A stretch of 64,000 nt of DNA from Thermoanaerobacter ethanolicus JW 200 (lineage in GTDB: Bacteria; Bacillota; Thermoanaerobacteria; Thermoanaerobacterales; Thermoanaerobacteraceae). The stretch is taken from contig NZ_CP033580.1 of the NCBI RefSeq assembly GCF_003722315.1, positions 2,322,501 through 2,386,500 on the forward strand, in the 5' to 3' direction. A program made the position numbers and the translations under genes. Each line of letters begins with the position of its first letter. Positions within the stretch are counted from its first letter, which is position 1. The notes under the pieces are model-generated. The model was not told the DNA's origin. It ran no database searches and was given only the letters and a program-made list of their open reading frames with translations. Positions 18,527 to 29,379 of the stretch are shown here, piece after piece.

Positions 18527-19653
18527 TTTTTATCATTCTCCTTGGTTTTATTTTTTAACTTCATACGTTTTTCAGCCTGTTCCCAGTCTTTACGCATTTC
18601 TTCTTCGTCTGGATGTGAATATATCTGCATAGGTGTTTGAACATTCGACCATCCGCCACGTTGCTTAATCTTTTCAAATCCCCAACCTTGCTTCCGAAGT
18701 GTATCAAAATGACTGTGACGAAACATATGGGGAGTTACATATATGCCCGTTTTTTCACGTAACCTTTTAAATAGTGAAGCCACATCAGGATATTCCATAG
18801 GTTGATACTTGTTTTTTCCTGAAAGTTTAATAAAGACATGGTTTGTATCTACTTCATCAGTGTGATACTCTGCAACATAGTCCATATACAGGTTCATTAG
18901 GTCAGCAGATACATCTATCCTTCTTGGACTGCAAACTGTTTTAATATCAGCAAGGTTAGGCAATTCACCCCTGTCTTTAAGGTCAATCTTCCTTGCATCA
19001 ATGATGAAATCCTCAAGCCATAAGGATAAACACTCACCTATACGGAATCCACTTTCCCAGAGCAGTTGTATAAGGAACTTGTCCCTCAAATTAGAACAAG
19101 CATCTATCAATATAGCGATTTTCTCTTTTGAAATGGTTTTTGGGCGTTTTTTTGGGACTTTAACCTTTAAAATTTTCGTATTGTAATCCCTGTTCTTGTT
19201 AATATGATATAAGAAATCCTTAAATTCTCTCCGAGAACCTGGTATCTGCTTTTTAAGCCTTTGAGATAATTGTATAGAATAATCATCAATCTTCATTAGA
19301 TAGTCATAAAACTCAATAACACTTGATATGTAGGCATTAACAGTATTTGCTTGTAAAACATCTTGCGAAGGCTTTATTGATGATACTTTTACATTCCTAT
19401 GTGGTGTTTGTAGCCATCTCATGAACTCTGCCATATCGTCTATGCTTATATCACGATAATCTCTGTCTTTTTGTTGAAGAAACTCAAAAAACTCCTTCAA
19501 ATGATAACAGTATGCACGAAGAGTGTTCCTTGCTTTTCCAGCATTATCTTTAAATTTTAAAAACCTATACACTGACTCTACTGGCTCACCGTCATCATCA
19601 ACAAGCAAGTATCGCTTCTGTCCTCCTAGTATAACTATTTCCTCCACTCTCAA
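18523..19653 (-). CDS. tnpA: Tn554-like tyrosine recombinase TnpA
   Basis: Site-specific recombinase of 376 residues, near the Tn554 TnpA length. It has an N-terminal SAM-like core-binding domain (about 20-150) and a catalytic domain with Arg in LLWESGFRIGECLSLW near 203, HMFRHSHF near 315 and the nucleophilic Tyr in MQIYSHPDEEE near 345. Start appears to be TTG, with AGGAGGTG upstream; a GTG two codons later is an alternative. It is first in the tnpABC operon. Downstream genes overlap it. Confidence 0.92.
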   Translation of the reverse strand: MRVEEIVILGGQKRYLLVDDDGEPVESVYRFLKFKDNAGKARNTLRAYCYHLKEFFEFLQQKDRDYRDISIDDMAEFMRWLQTPHRNVKVSSIKPSQDVLQANTVNAYISSVIEFYDYLMKIDDYSIQLSQRLKKQIPGSRREFKDFLYHINKNRDYNTKILKVKVPKKRPKTISKEKIAILIDACSNLRDKFLIQLLWESGFRIGECLSLWLEDFIIDARKIDLKDRGELPNLADIKTVCSPRRIDVSADLMNLYMDYVAEYHTDEVDTNHVFIKLSGKNKYQPMEYPDVASLFKRLREKTGIYVTPHMFRHSHFDTLRKQGWGFEKIKQRGGWSNVQTPMQIYSHPDEEEMRKDWEQAEKRMKLKNKTKENDKK

Positions 19654-19745
19654 GGGAACACCTCCTATGCAAAAATATTAATATACCAAGTATACTAAAT
19701 ATACTACAATTATTCAATATATATTAATATTTACTTATGTATAAA

Positions 19746-19792
19746 AATAATAGATAGAGCATACACAAAATACTGTGTAGCCTATCTATTAT
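19746..19792 (-). terminator. Pyruvate kinase terminator, also transposon edge
   Basis: Minus strand: 11-bp arms ATAATAGATAG/CTATCTATTAT, an inner 6-bp stem TACACA/TGTGTA, then TTTTT. The distal arm is the right-hand copy of the 12-bp direct repeat that bounds the Tn554-like element. Confidence 0.7.
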
Positions 19793-19822
19793 CATAGTTT
19801 AGTTAAGAAAATCTTGTCTTAT

Positions 19823-21574
<1,752 letters not shown>

Positions 21575-21596
21575 ACCTTCACTCCCTAAAATTTAT

Positions 21597-22562
21597 TTAT
21601 ATAGACAATATCTTGCTGAGCTCATAAAGTTTTCTGTTAAACTCCTTTTTCATGGAAAGGGCTTCATCTATATCATCGTCTACAATTTGATTGTTTCGTA
21701 TACTTATTATCCTCTTAGTTTTATTTTCCAAAAGCAACTCCACTGCTCTTGCTCCCATTTGGCTTGCCAATACCCTATCCATCACTGTAGGAGCTCCACC
21801 TCTTTGAATGTGCCCCAAAATAGTATACCTTAAGTCTAATTTTGGTAGCCTTTCTTTAATCATTTTCGCTAGTTCTGGAGCGCTCATAACTCCTTCTGCA
21901 AGGACAATTATATGATGAAGCTTTCCTCTCTTTATCCCGTAAGTAATTTTATCGCAAAGTTCATCGATGCTCCATTCCACTTCAGGAAGTATAATCATCT
22001 CCGCTCCACCAGCTAGACCAGCATACAAAGCAATGTAACCCGCATTTCTTCCCATCACTTCTATTATATTTGCTCTCTCATGGGAAGTAGCAGTATCCCT
22101 TATTTTATTTATTGCATCAATAACAGTATTACAAGCTGTATCAAAACCTATTGTATAATCTGTACAAGGTATGTCATTGTCAATTGTACCTGGAATTCCA
22201 ATTGTATTTACATTCCATTCTTCACTCAAAAGCTGTGCTCCTCTAAAAGAGCCATCTCCTCCAATTACAACGAGACCTTCTATTCCATGTTTTTGAAGGG
22301 TTTCGTAAGCTTTTTTGCGCACCTCTTTTTTCTTAAATTCTTCACATCTAGCAGTTCTCAAAATAGTACCGCCTTTTTGCAATATATCTCCTACTGAAGA
22401 AAGATTTAAGTCAATAACTTCGTCCTCTACTAAGCCTGCATATCCCCTCATAATACCTTTTACTTTAAGCCCATAATAAATTCCTGTCCTCACCACAGCC
22501 CTTATAGCTGCGTTCATCCCTGGTGCATCTCCACCACTCGTAAGTATACCAATTGTTTTCAT
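21597..22562 (-). CDS. pfkA: ATP-dependent 6-phosphofructokinase
   Basis: Phosphorylates fructose 6-phosphate, the committed step of glycolysis. The 321-residue length is that of the short bacterial homotetramer. Seen: ATP site [18 protein letters not shown] near 8, [10 protein letters not shown] near 102, catalytic [18 protein letters not shown] near 125, and MGRNAGYIA near 169. The Gly after GGD (Gly-Asp-Gly-Ser) fits ATP use, not pyrophosphate use. ATG start with GAGGTAAAG. Second-last gene of the dnaE-pfkA-pyk row on the minus strand. Confidence 0.97.
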   Translation of the reverse strand: MKTIGILTSGGDAPGMNAAIRAVVRTGIYYGLKVKGIMRGYAGLVEDEVIDLNLSSVGDILQKGGTILRTARCEEFKKKEVRKKAYETLQKHGIEGLVVIGGDGSFRGAQLLSEEWNVNTIGIPGTIDNDIPCTDYTIGFDTACNTVIDAINKIRDTATSHERANIIEVMGRNAGYIALYAGLAGGAEMIILPEVEWSIDELCDKITYGIKRGKLHHIIVLAEGVMSAPELAKMIKERLPKLDLRYTILGHIQRGGAPTVMDRVLASQMGARAVELLLENKTKRIISIRNNQIVDDDIDEALSMKKEFNRKLYELSKILSI

Positions 22563-22638
22563 ACTTTACCTCCTCATTTTATCCCACATGGACTTTACTT
22601 GTCCCATTTTCGTTAAAGCAGCCCTTTCGGGCAAAAAA

Positions 22639-22836
22639 TTATAAGCCATACTCAATAATAATGCTTTGCGCATCTTGAGCTTCTGCTTTTGGAACTAAAA
22701 CCTCACAATAAGAACCTTTTTTGTCTATTTTTTTATTAAGTGGACGCAATTTTACCAAAAAACCTTCTTTTGTTAAAACGTCTTTGACCTTTTCTGCTGT
22801 CTCCATATCTTGTGCCATGTATATTACCGTCCACAT
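22639..22836 (-). CDS. Small DUF2007-like protein
   Basis: A 65-residue protein with the pattern of putative signal-transducing DUF2007 domains: a ferredoxin-like beta-alpha-beta start (WTVIYMAQDMETAEKVKDVLTKEGFLVKLRP) and a second strand-helix unit. Function unknown. Strong AAGGAGG site before the ATG. It lies between dnaE and pfkA, a position kept in related clostridia in my recollection. The family assignment is a guess from the pattern. Confidence 0.7.
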   Translation of the reverse strand: MWTVIYMAQDMETAEKVKDVLTKEGFLVKLRPLNKKIDKKGSYCEVLVPKAEAQDAQSIIIEYGL

Positions 22837-22919
22837 AAAACGGCCTCCTTAGTATTTCTAAATTATATTTTAATCTATTTTTTTTCAGTTATCAACTCAA
22901 AAATTTGCAAATGCTTATT

Positions 22920-25900
22920 TCAAATTACTTTGACATTTTCCTCTCCTAAAACAACATACAGTTGTTTAATTAATTCCTTACTTCCATTTACCCACAAGTC
23001 TCTATTAGCCGCCAATAATTTTTTACTATTAAGCTTTAAAACTACTGGCATATTACCAGGATTTTTACGTAATATTTGTTTAACAATCTCAATCTTTGTA
23101 GAATCCTGCAAATTAAGATAAAGTTTTTTCACTATCGCTTGTGACAACAGCTTAATTTCATCGCATAAAATCTTAGGCTCTTCCTCTTCCTTTAAACTAA
23201 CCTTTCCTCTCACTACAACCGGGTTGTCTTCTTTTATTATACTGGAATACTTTTCATATACAGTTGGAAATACTATTACTTCTACAGTACCATATAAGTC
23301 CTCAATTGTGACAAAAGCCATCATATTGTTATTTTTGGTAAATTTAATTTTTTTTGTAGCTATAACTCCTGCTATCACTACTTCTTGGTTATCTTGCAAT
23401 TTAGGCTGAAACATTTCCTCTTCGCTAACTTTAAAATCCAAAGTAGTGGCATTAGTAATTTTAGGAATATCCTCCATGTATTCTTCTAGAGGATGCCCAC
23501 TTATATAAAGGCCTAAAGTTTCTTTTTCCATGGACAACAATCTGTTTTTAGGAAATTCTTCTAAATCAGGAAATTCAAATTCCACCCCATGACTTTGTTC
23601 TACTTCTCCAAATAAAGAAATCTGCCCATTTAAATTATTATTTCTATTTTTCTTTATATTTTCCATTAATTTGTCATATACTGATAGAAGTTGAGAACGC
23701 CGCACTCCAAAAGAACTAAAAGCTCCTGCTTTAATTAAGCTTTCCACTGCTTTTTTATTTAATTGACTGTCCTGCATCCTCTCAAAAAAGTCGACTACAG
23801 ATTTAAATTTCCCATTTCTTTCTCTTTCACTTACGATTTCCATTGTCATATTTAAACCAACATTTTTTACTGCACTAAGGCCAAACCTTATTTTATCCTC
23901 TACCACTGTAAAATATGAATCACTCTCATTTATATCTGGCGGTAGCACTTTTATACCCATTTTTTTACACACCTGAACATAAAAAGCAATCTTGTCCAAG
24001 TTATCTACAAAACTGTTTAAAAGAGCTGCCATAAATTCTACAGGATAATACCTTTTCAAATATGCAGTCTGATAAGCTATAACAGCATAAGCCGCAGCAT
24101 GAGATTTATTAAAAGCATAGTTTGCAAAATCTAGCATTTCGTCAAAAAGTTTATTAGCAGTTGCCTCGTCTAATCCATTTCTTAAAGCCCCTGGAACTAT
24201 CACATTTCCCTCTTCATCAACTATCCCATAGATAAAATTCTTTCTTTCTTGTTCCATTACATCCATTTTCTTTTTAGCCATAGCTCGTCTTACCAAGTCA
24301 GACCTGCCTAAAGAGTAACCAGCGACATCTCTTACAATTTGCATAACTTGCTCCTGATACACCATGCAGCCATAAGTTACGTCTAAAATTGGCTTTAAAA
24401 GAGGATGGTCATAGACTATACTCTCTGGGTGATTTCTATTTGCAAGATATCTTGGAATTTGGTCCATAGGTCCGGGGCGATAGAGAGAAATTCCTGCTAT
24501 TATGTCCTCAAGGTTTTTAGGCTTTAATTCTGCCATAAACTGTTTCATGCCAGAAGACTCTAATTGAAAAACTCCTTCTGTTTCCCCTTTTGATATAAGT
24601 TCATAAACTTTAAGGTCATCGTACTCCATGGAATCAAAGTCTATAATCACACCCTTGTTCTTTTTTACCATTTCAATTGTATCCCTTATAACCGTCAAAG
24701 TTCTCAGTCCCAAAAAGTCCATCTTCAAAAGTCCTAACTCTTCAAGGGTGGTCATCGGAAATTGGGTCACTATGGAATCCTCATTTTTTTGCAGTGGCAC
24801 GTAGTTGACAAGGGGTTCTTTTGATATTACTACTCCCGCAGCATGAGTAGAGGCATGTCTAGGAAGGCCTTCTAAAGACCTGGAAATATCAATAAGCTGT
24901 TTTACTTTTTCTTCATTTTCGTATCGCGCTTTAAGTTCAGGGTTTAAAGATAAAGCTTTATCAATAGTCATTCCCAATTCAAAAGGAATCATTTTAGCTA
25001 TTGTATCTACCTCTGCATAGGGATAATTTAAAGCCCTTCCTACATCCCTTATAACCGCTCTCGCCGCCATTGTACCAAAAGTTATAATTTGAGCCACATT
25101 GTCCTTACCATATTTTTTTACAACGTAATCAATTACTTCTTGTCTTCTCTCATAACAAAAGTCTGAATCAATATCAGGCATGCTGACCCTCTCAGGGTTT
25201 AAAAACCTCTCAAAAAGAAGGTTGTATTTTATAGGATCTATGTTGGTTATTCCCAACGTATAGGCTACCAAACTACCTGCCGCAGAACCTCTTCCTGGTC
25301 CCGTCATAATCCCGTTGTCTTTTGCAAACTTTATAAAGTCCCACACTATGAGGAAATAATCCACATATCCCATTTGCTTTATCACAGAAAGTTCGTAATC
25401 TAATCTTTCAATCACTTCTTTGCCTGGATTTTTGTACCTCTTGTACAATCCTTCATAACATAAATTTCTCAAATATTCATAGGAATCAACGCCTTCTGGC
25501 AAATCGTATTTGGGCAATTTCGTCTTATTAAACTCAAATTCTACATTGCACATGTCTGCAATCTTCTCAGTATTTTCAATGGCCTCTTTACAACAAGAAA
25601 AAAGATTCTCCATCTCTTCTGGAGATTTTAAATAAAATTCATCAGTTGGAAAAGACATGCGATCTTCATCATCAATTGTCTTCCCTGTTTGAATGCACAA
25701 AAGCACTTCATGAGCTTTTGCGTCTTTTTTTTCAAGATAGTGTACATCATTAGTAGCAACTAAAGGTATTCCTGTCTCTTTGGATAGTCTTATAAGCTCT
25801 TTATTTACCTTTTGCTGTTCTAAAATTCCATGGTCCTGCAGTTCTAAATAAAAATTCCCTCGTCCAAAAATAGAGTCGTAAAAAAGTGCTGCCTCTTTCG

Positions 25901-26357
25901 CTTTTTCATACTCACCTCTTAAGATATAAGAAGGAACTTCTCCTGCAAGGCAAGCACTTAAAGCGATTAGCCCCTCACTGTGCTCTTTTAAAAACTCTCT
26001 GTCAACTCGCGGTTTATAATAAAAGCCCTCAATTGAAGCCACAGTCACTATCTTCATTAAATTTTTATACCCTGTCATATCTTTTGCCAGTAACACCAAG
26101 TGATAATTTTCATTATCAATCCCATATTCTCTATCCTGCATGCTTCGAGGGGCTACATAAATTTCACAGCCTATAATAGGTTTTATTCCTTGTGCTACGG
26201 CTTCTTTATAAAAATCTATTACGCCATACATCACTCCATGGTCTGTAATAGCTATGGCTTTCATGTTTAACTCTTTAGTTTTAGCAATCAAATCCTTGAT
26301 TCTGCAAGAACCGTCAAGTAAACTGTATTCAGAATGAACGTGTAAATGGACAAACAT
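22920..26357 (-). CDS. dnaE: DNA polymerase III subunit alpha
   Basis: Replicative-type polymerase of the DnaE class, 1145 residues. It begins with a PHP domain (FVHLHVHSEYSLLDGSCRI). The palm and fingers follow (about 280-850), with GPGRGSAAGSLVAYTLGIT near 345 and the catalytic aspartates in MPDIDSDFCYERR near 390. Helix-hairpin-helix DNA-binding motifs lie near 830-900 and an OB-fold near 1000-1070. No exonuclease domain is inserted in the PHP, which separates it from PolC. The start follows the upstream regulator's stop by 10 bases, implying co-transcription. Confidence 0.96.
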   Translation of the reverse strand: MFVHLHVHSEYSLLDGSCRIKDLIAKTKELNMKAIAITDHGVMYGVIDFYKEAVAQGIKPIIGCEIYVAPRSMQDREYGIDNENYHLVLLAKDMTGYKNLMKIVTVASIEGFYYKPRVDREFLKEHSEGLIALSACLAGEVPSYILRGEYEKAKEAALFYDSIFGRGNFYLELQDHGILEQQKVNKELIRLSKETGIPLVATNDVHYLEKKDAKAHEVLLCIQTGKTIDDEDRMSFPTDEFYLKSPEEMENLFSCCKEAIENTEKIADMCNVEFEFNKTKLPKYDLPEGVDSYEYLRNLCYEGLYKRYKNPGKEVIERLDYELSVIKQMGYVDYFLIVWDFIKFAKDNGIMTGPGRGSAAGSLVAYTLGITNIDPIKYNLLFERFLNPERVSMPDIDSDFCYERRQEVIDYVVKKYGKDNVAQIITFGTMAARAVIRDVGRALNYPYAEVDTIAKMIPFELGMTIDKALSLNPELKARYENEEKVKQLIDISRSLEGLPRHASTHAAGVVISKEPLVNYVPLQKNEDSIVTQFPMTTLEELGLLKMDFLGLRTLTVIRDTIEMVKKNKGVIIDFDSMEYDDLKVYELISKGETEGVFQLESSGMKQFMAELKPKNLEDIIAGISLYRPGPMDQIPRYLANRNHPESIVYDHPLLKPILDVTYGCMVYQEQVMQIVRDVAGYSLGRSDLVRRAMAKKKMDVMEQERKNFIYGIVDEEGNVIVPGALRNGLDEATANKLFDEMLDFANYAFNKSHAAAYAVIAYQTAYLKRYYPVEFMAALLNSFVDNLDKIAFYVQVCKKMGIKVLPPDINESDSYFTVVEDKIRFGLSAVKNVGLNMTMEIVSERERNGKFKSVVDFFERMQDSQLNKKAVESLIKAGAFSSFGVRRSQLLSVYDKLMENIKKNRNNNLNGQISLFGEVEQSHGVEFEFPDLEEFPKNRLLSMEKETLGLYISGHPLEEYMEDIPKITNATTLDFKVSEEEMFQPKLQDNQEVVIAGVIATKKIKFTKNNNMMAFVTIEDLYGTVEVIVFPTVYEKYSSIIKEDNPVVVRGKVSLKEEEEPKILCDEIKLLSQAIVKKLYLNLQDSTKIEIVKQILRKNPGNMPVVLKLNSKKLLAANRDLWVNGSKELIKQLYVVLGEENVKVI

Positions 26358-26367
26358 AATATATCAC

Positions 26368-27675
26368 CTAAGCCATCTTTATTCTTTTAGAAAGCCTGAC
26401 AGACATCAACGCCTTTGCAATTTCTTCTTTTTCATGAATGATTTGAATTTCCAACTTACTAAAATTATTACTAACCTCTATTATTTTTGCGAAAACTTCT
26501 ATTACTTCTTCTGTGCGCATGGGTTTTATAAAATAAATTGAGAAATTATCCAAAACTGCATCATATCTTTTATTCTGCGTTATAGCAAAAATACCAGATT
26601 CACACATTAACATCATCAAGGCACTGCTACTTACTGTACCAAATTGGTTAATCATCATCGAAGGAATCTTACCTTTAAATTTTACTCCATTTTCTATTTT
26701 TTCCATATCAAAATCTTTAAAAATTGTATCTTGAATAGCTTCACTAATCTGGGGCTGTTTTGTCGTATAATGTAGGGCCTTAATTACATCTTCCCTGCTT
26801 ATGAGTCCTATCAATTCTCTGCCACGAGTCACAGGTAGTATCTCTACATTCCACCATATCATCAGATGGGCTGCATAAGAGAGCGTAGTAGTATCCGTTA
26901 CAAATACAGGGTTAGGAGTCATAATACTCCCAATTTTATCATCATCCGATGCAGTGGCAACATCTCTTGAAGTTACCATACCGACTAACATCCCTTTAGA
27001 ATCAACAACGGGATATCTGGTATGTTTAGTCTCTGTATATAATTTTTTCCAATCTTTTACTGTTTGTTGAGGCGTCATATAGATTGGATTATATGTCATT
27101 ACGTCGCTGACGTACAAAATCTTTTTTCGTGTCATACTTTCATTGATCGCCTTGTTTATAAGAGTCGCTACAGTAAAAGTGTCATAAGAAGTAGATATAA
27201 GCGGCAATGAAAGCTTATCCGCCAGTTCTTTTATGTGAGGTAACGTATCAAAACCTCCTGTAATCATCACTGCTGCCCCTGCTTTCAAAGCCGCTTCCTG
27301 CGCATCTTCTCTATTTCCCAAAATTACAAGGTCCCCTGGAGTTATGTACTTCACCATTTCATCAATGGTCATGGCTCCAATTAGAAACTTGTGAAGTTCC
27401 ATCCCCATTCCACCATGGCCGCCTAATACTGTCCCTTCTACTACATCTGTAATAACCTCATAAGTAAGACGGTCAAAAAATGGATCTTTTTGTTTCCTTC
27501 TTATAGTTCCCACTCTTGGAATCGTAGTCACAAGCATTAAATTTTCTGCATCCTTTATAGCTTTGTAAGCAGTACCTTCACTTATATGTAAAGCCTGTGC
27601 AAGACCTCTTACTGAAATTTTTGTACCTTCAGGTAAATTTTTTATATATTCCAATACAATTTCATTTTTTTTCAT
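26368..27675 (-). CDS. DRTGG/CBS-domain regulator, YtoI type
   Basis: A 435-residue multidomain protein like Bacillus YtoI. It has an N-terminal winged helix (about 1-60, with GTKISVRGLAQALHISEGTAYKAIKDAE), a DRTGG domain (about 70-180), two CBS domains (about 190-310) and a C-terminal hotdog thioesterase-like domain (about 320-430). CBS pairs usually bind adenine nucleotides, so ligand-sensing control is likely, but the targets are unknown. The ATG at 27675 is chosen because AAAGG lies nine bases ahead; an in-frame ATG three codons earlier abuts that site. It leads into dnaE. Confidence 0.85.
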   Translation of the reverse strand: MKKNEIVLEYIKNLPEGTKISVRGLAQALHISEGTAYKAIKDAENLMLVTTIPRVGTIRRKQKDPFFDRLTYEVITDVVEGTVLGGHGGMGMELHKFLIGAMTIDEMVKYITPGDLVILGNREDAQEAALKAGAAVMITGGFDTLPHIKELADKLSLPLISTSYDTFTVATLINKAINESMTRKKILYVSDVMTYNPIYMTPQQTVKDWKKLYTETKHTRYPVVDSKGMLVGMVTSRDVATASDDDKIGSIMTPNPVFVTDTTTLSYAAHLMIWWNVEILPVTRGRELIGLISREDVIKALHYTTKQPQISEAIQDTIFKDFDMEKIENGVKFKGKIPSMMINQFGTVSSSALMMLMCESGIFAITQNKRYDAVLDNFSIYFIKPMRTEEVIEVFAKIIEVSNNFSKLEIQIIHEKEEIAKALMSVRLSKRIKMA

Positions 27676-27693
27676 AACTATCATCCTTTATAC

Positions 27694-27723
27694 AAAAAAG
27701 GTTTCTAAAAAGAAACCTTTTTT
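27694..27723. terminator. Terminator after HPr
   Basis: Perfect 12-bp stem AAAAAAGGTTTC/GAAACCTTTTTT with a 6-base loop. It separates the whiA-HPr transcript from the CBS regulator-dnaE row. Confidence 0.9.
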
Positions 27724-27725
27724 GT

Positions 27726-27992
27726 TTACTCCTCACCGAATTTTGATTCAATGAGGTCGACCAATGCTTTTATAGCAGCCTCTTCGTCGTCTCCTTCGGC
27801 ACTCAATTTGACAACATTGCCTTGTGAAACTCCAAGAGACATAATTCCCATTATACTTTTGGCATTTACTTTTTTGTTATCCTTCTCTACCCATATTTGT
27901 GAGGAAAATTTGCTAGCAGTTTGTACAAATAATGCTGCAGGTCTTGCATGAAGCCCCGTCTTATTTTTAATTTCAATCGTAACTTCTTTCAT
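27726..27992 (-). CDS. ptsH: Phosphocarrier protein HPr
   Basis: An 88-residue HPr-fold protein. It has the catalytic histidine in [12 protein letters not shown] (His15 region, with the accompanying Arg) and the regulatory serine in [11 protein letters not shown] (Ser46 region), so it can be phosphorylated by both Enzyme I and HPr kinase. It directly follows whiA with a TAATG overlap, the slot occupied in Bacillus by crh, whose product lacks the histidine. It may serve sugar transport, CcpA co-repression or both. No other PTS gene is present in the window. Confidence 0.93.
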   Translation of the reverse strand: MKEVTIEIKNKTGLHARPAALFVQTASKFSSQIWVEKDNKKVNAKSIMGIMSLGVSQGNVVKLSAEGDDEEAAIKALVDLIESKFGEE

Positions 27993-28948
27993 TATTGAAC
28001 TCTCCTCTCTTTCAATTTCTTTGAAATTTCTTCAATTTTCCTAAGTCTATGATTCACTCCTGACTTACCGACAGGAGGAACTAGCATTTGTCCTAATTCT
28101 TTTAAGCTCAGATCAGGATAATTAATCCTGAGTTCCGCCACCTCTTTCAAATTAGGCGGCAAATAATCAAGTCCTACTGTCTCTTTAATGTAATTTATAC
28201 TCTCTATTTGCCTTAAAGATGCATTAATAGTTTTTGTCAAATTTGCAGTTTCACAATTTACAATTCTATTTACATTGTTTCTCATTTCTTTGTATACTCG
28301 TATATTTTCCAAGTTCAAAAGAGCACTGTGGGCCCCCATTATATTTAAAACATCAACAATTTGCTCTCCTTCTTTTAAGTATACTACATAATTATTTTTT
28401 CTTGCAATAACCTTTGAATTTAAATCAAAAGAATTTATCAATTTGCTTAAATCTTTTCCGTGTTCTAAATTATGAGTAATAAACTCCATATGATAAGCTT
28501 TTTCAGGATCGCTTATTGAACCACCCCCTAAAAAAGCTCCTCTTAAATAAGCTTTTTTTGCTTTACTGTTTTTTAGAATCTTTTGGTCTATCCCATAATT
28601 TAATTTTATATGACCTTTTTCATAATTCAATATCTTAACTTTACCCAAAATTTCTTCTACAATTTTTGTATCAGGTACAAATATGAGATAGGTTAAGGTT
28701 TTTTTAAGATACTTACCTCTTCTTACCATTGTCTCAGGAATTATCCCAAATAAATCTTTTATTAACTTAAAAACTAATCTCGCCACAGAGGCATTTTCTG
28801 TAGTAAAGGTTAAAGAAATTTTCCTATTGCCATATATCGAAATGCTGCCTATCGTCCTAATCAAAGCAGCTAACTCTGCTATTTTACTTTCTTCATCTTC
28901 AGGATAAATCCTTGCTAATTCGTCTTTTGTATCTGAAGAAAATGACAT
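27992..28948 (-). CDS. whiA: WhiA family DNA-binding protein
   Basis: A 318-residue sporulation and cell-division-associated DNA-binding protein. The N-terminal two-thirds is a degenerate LAGLIDADG homing-endonuclease fold ([24 protein letters not shown] near 133). The C-terminal part is a helix-turn-helix ([43 protein letters not shown], about 255-310). ATG start with AGGTGATG. In most Firmicutes it follows rapZ and yvcK; here those genes are 12 kb away (41142-42972), so the cluster is split. Confidence 0.95.
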   Translation of the reverse strand: MSFSSDTKDELARIYPEDEESKIAELAALIRTIGSISIYGNRKISLTFTTENASVARLVFKLIKDLFGIIPETMVRRGKYLKKTLTYLIFVPDTKIVEEILGKVKILNYEKGHIKLNYGIDQKILKNSKAKKAYLRGAFLGGGSISDPEKAYHMEFITHNLEHGKDLSKLINSFDLNSKVIARKNNYVVYLKEGEQIVDVLNIMGAHSALLNLENIRVYKEMRNNVNRIVNCETANLTKTINASLRQIESINYIKETVGLDYLPPNLKEVAELRINYPDLSLKELGQMLVPPVGKSGVNHRLRKIEEISKKLKERRVQ

Positions 28949-28995
28949 AAAGCATCACCTCAACAGGCTTATCTTTATTATACTACATTATTTCA

Positions 28996-29038
28996 AAAAA
29001 AAACCCCTTTCAAAAACAAATGAATAAAAGGGGTTTTT
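28996..29038. terminator. Terminator after the 77-residue gene
   Basis: AAAACCCCTTT and AAAAGGGGTTTTT arms with a 15-base loop, downstream of the stop at 29055 on the minus strand. Confidence 0.75.
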
Positions 29039-29054
29039 ACACTTCTATAACAAA

Positions 29055-29288
29055 CTACAATAATTTTTTCTTTTCCCATTCAATATATTTAGGTGAATTT
29101 TTCCAATTATGTCTTTCTTCAGAATTACACCATTCCTTGAACTCTTTGTAATCTTTCCACTCTTCATATTCACTTGCTTCAACTAATTTTTTTAATGTGA
29201 TAAGCTTTGTAATGTCGTAACTTCCATACAATTTCTCATAATCCTTATAGTATTGATAATCTCTGCCATAGCGGGATGTATCTTTCAT
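29055..29288 (-). CDS. Small Tyr/Trp/Lys/Glu-rich hypothetical protein
   Basis: Not recognised. 77 residues, very rich in Tyr, Trp, Lys and Glu, with recurrent short units such as YEEWKDYKEFKEWC and NSPKYIEWEKKK. One cysteine, no membrane segment or signal peptide; probably helical and highly charged. GGGTGATGG precedes the ATG and terminators lie on both sides, which supports a real monocistronic gene. Neighbours (whiA and cyclomaltodextrinase) give no clue. Confidence 0.7.
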   Translation of the reverse strand: MKDTSRYGRDYQYYKDYEKLYGSYDITKLITLKKLVEASEYEEWKDYKEFKEWCNSEERHNWKNSPKYIEWEKKKLL

Positions 29289-29320
29289 ACCATCACCCCT
29301 GTTTTTTTAAAAAATATAGG

Positions 29321-29339
29321 GGAATTTTCATTCCCCTTT
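29321..29339 (-). terminator. Terminator after cyclomaltodextrinase
   Basis: AGGGGAA, short loop, TTCCCCT, then ATATTTTTT on the minus strand. Confidence 0.7.
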
Positions 29340-29379
29340 ATTTTTCTATCTTCATATTATTCACTTAAACTCAGATTGG

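Larger units (their letters stand above)
16155..19757 (-). mobile_element. Tn554-like tyrosine-recombinase transposon
   Basis: A compact element of about 3.6 kb carrying only the three transposition genes tnpA-tnpB-tnpC in overlapping order, as in Tn554. A 12-bp direct repeat AATAATAGATAG lies at 16155-16166 and 19746-19757. In addition, 16145-16166 and 19782-19803 are inverted repeats matching at 20 of 22 positions. The right repeat is the distal arm of the pyk terminator. The exact crossover points are inferred; the three genes themselves are clear. No passenger gene is present. Confidence 0.8.

Noticed and set aside
22080-22397. 105-codon plus-strand frame opposite pfkA
   Set aside because: Antisense to a clear conserved gene; cysteine/serine-rich shadow composition.
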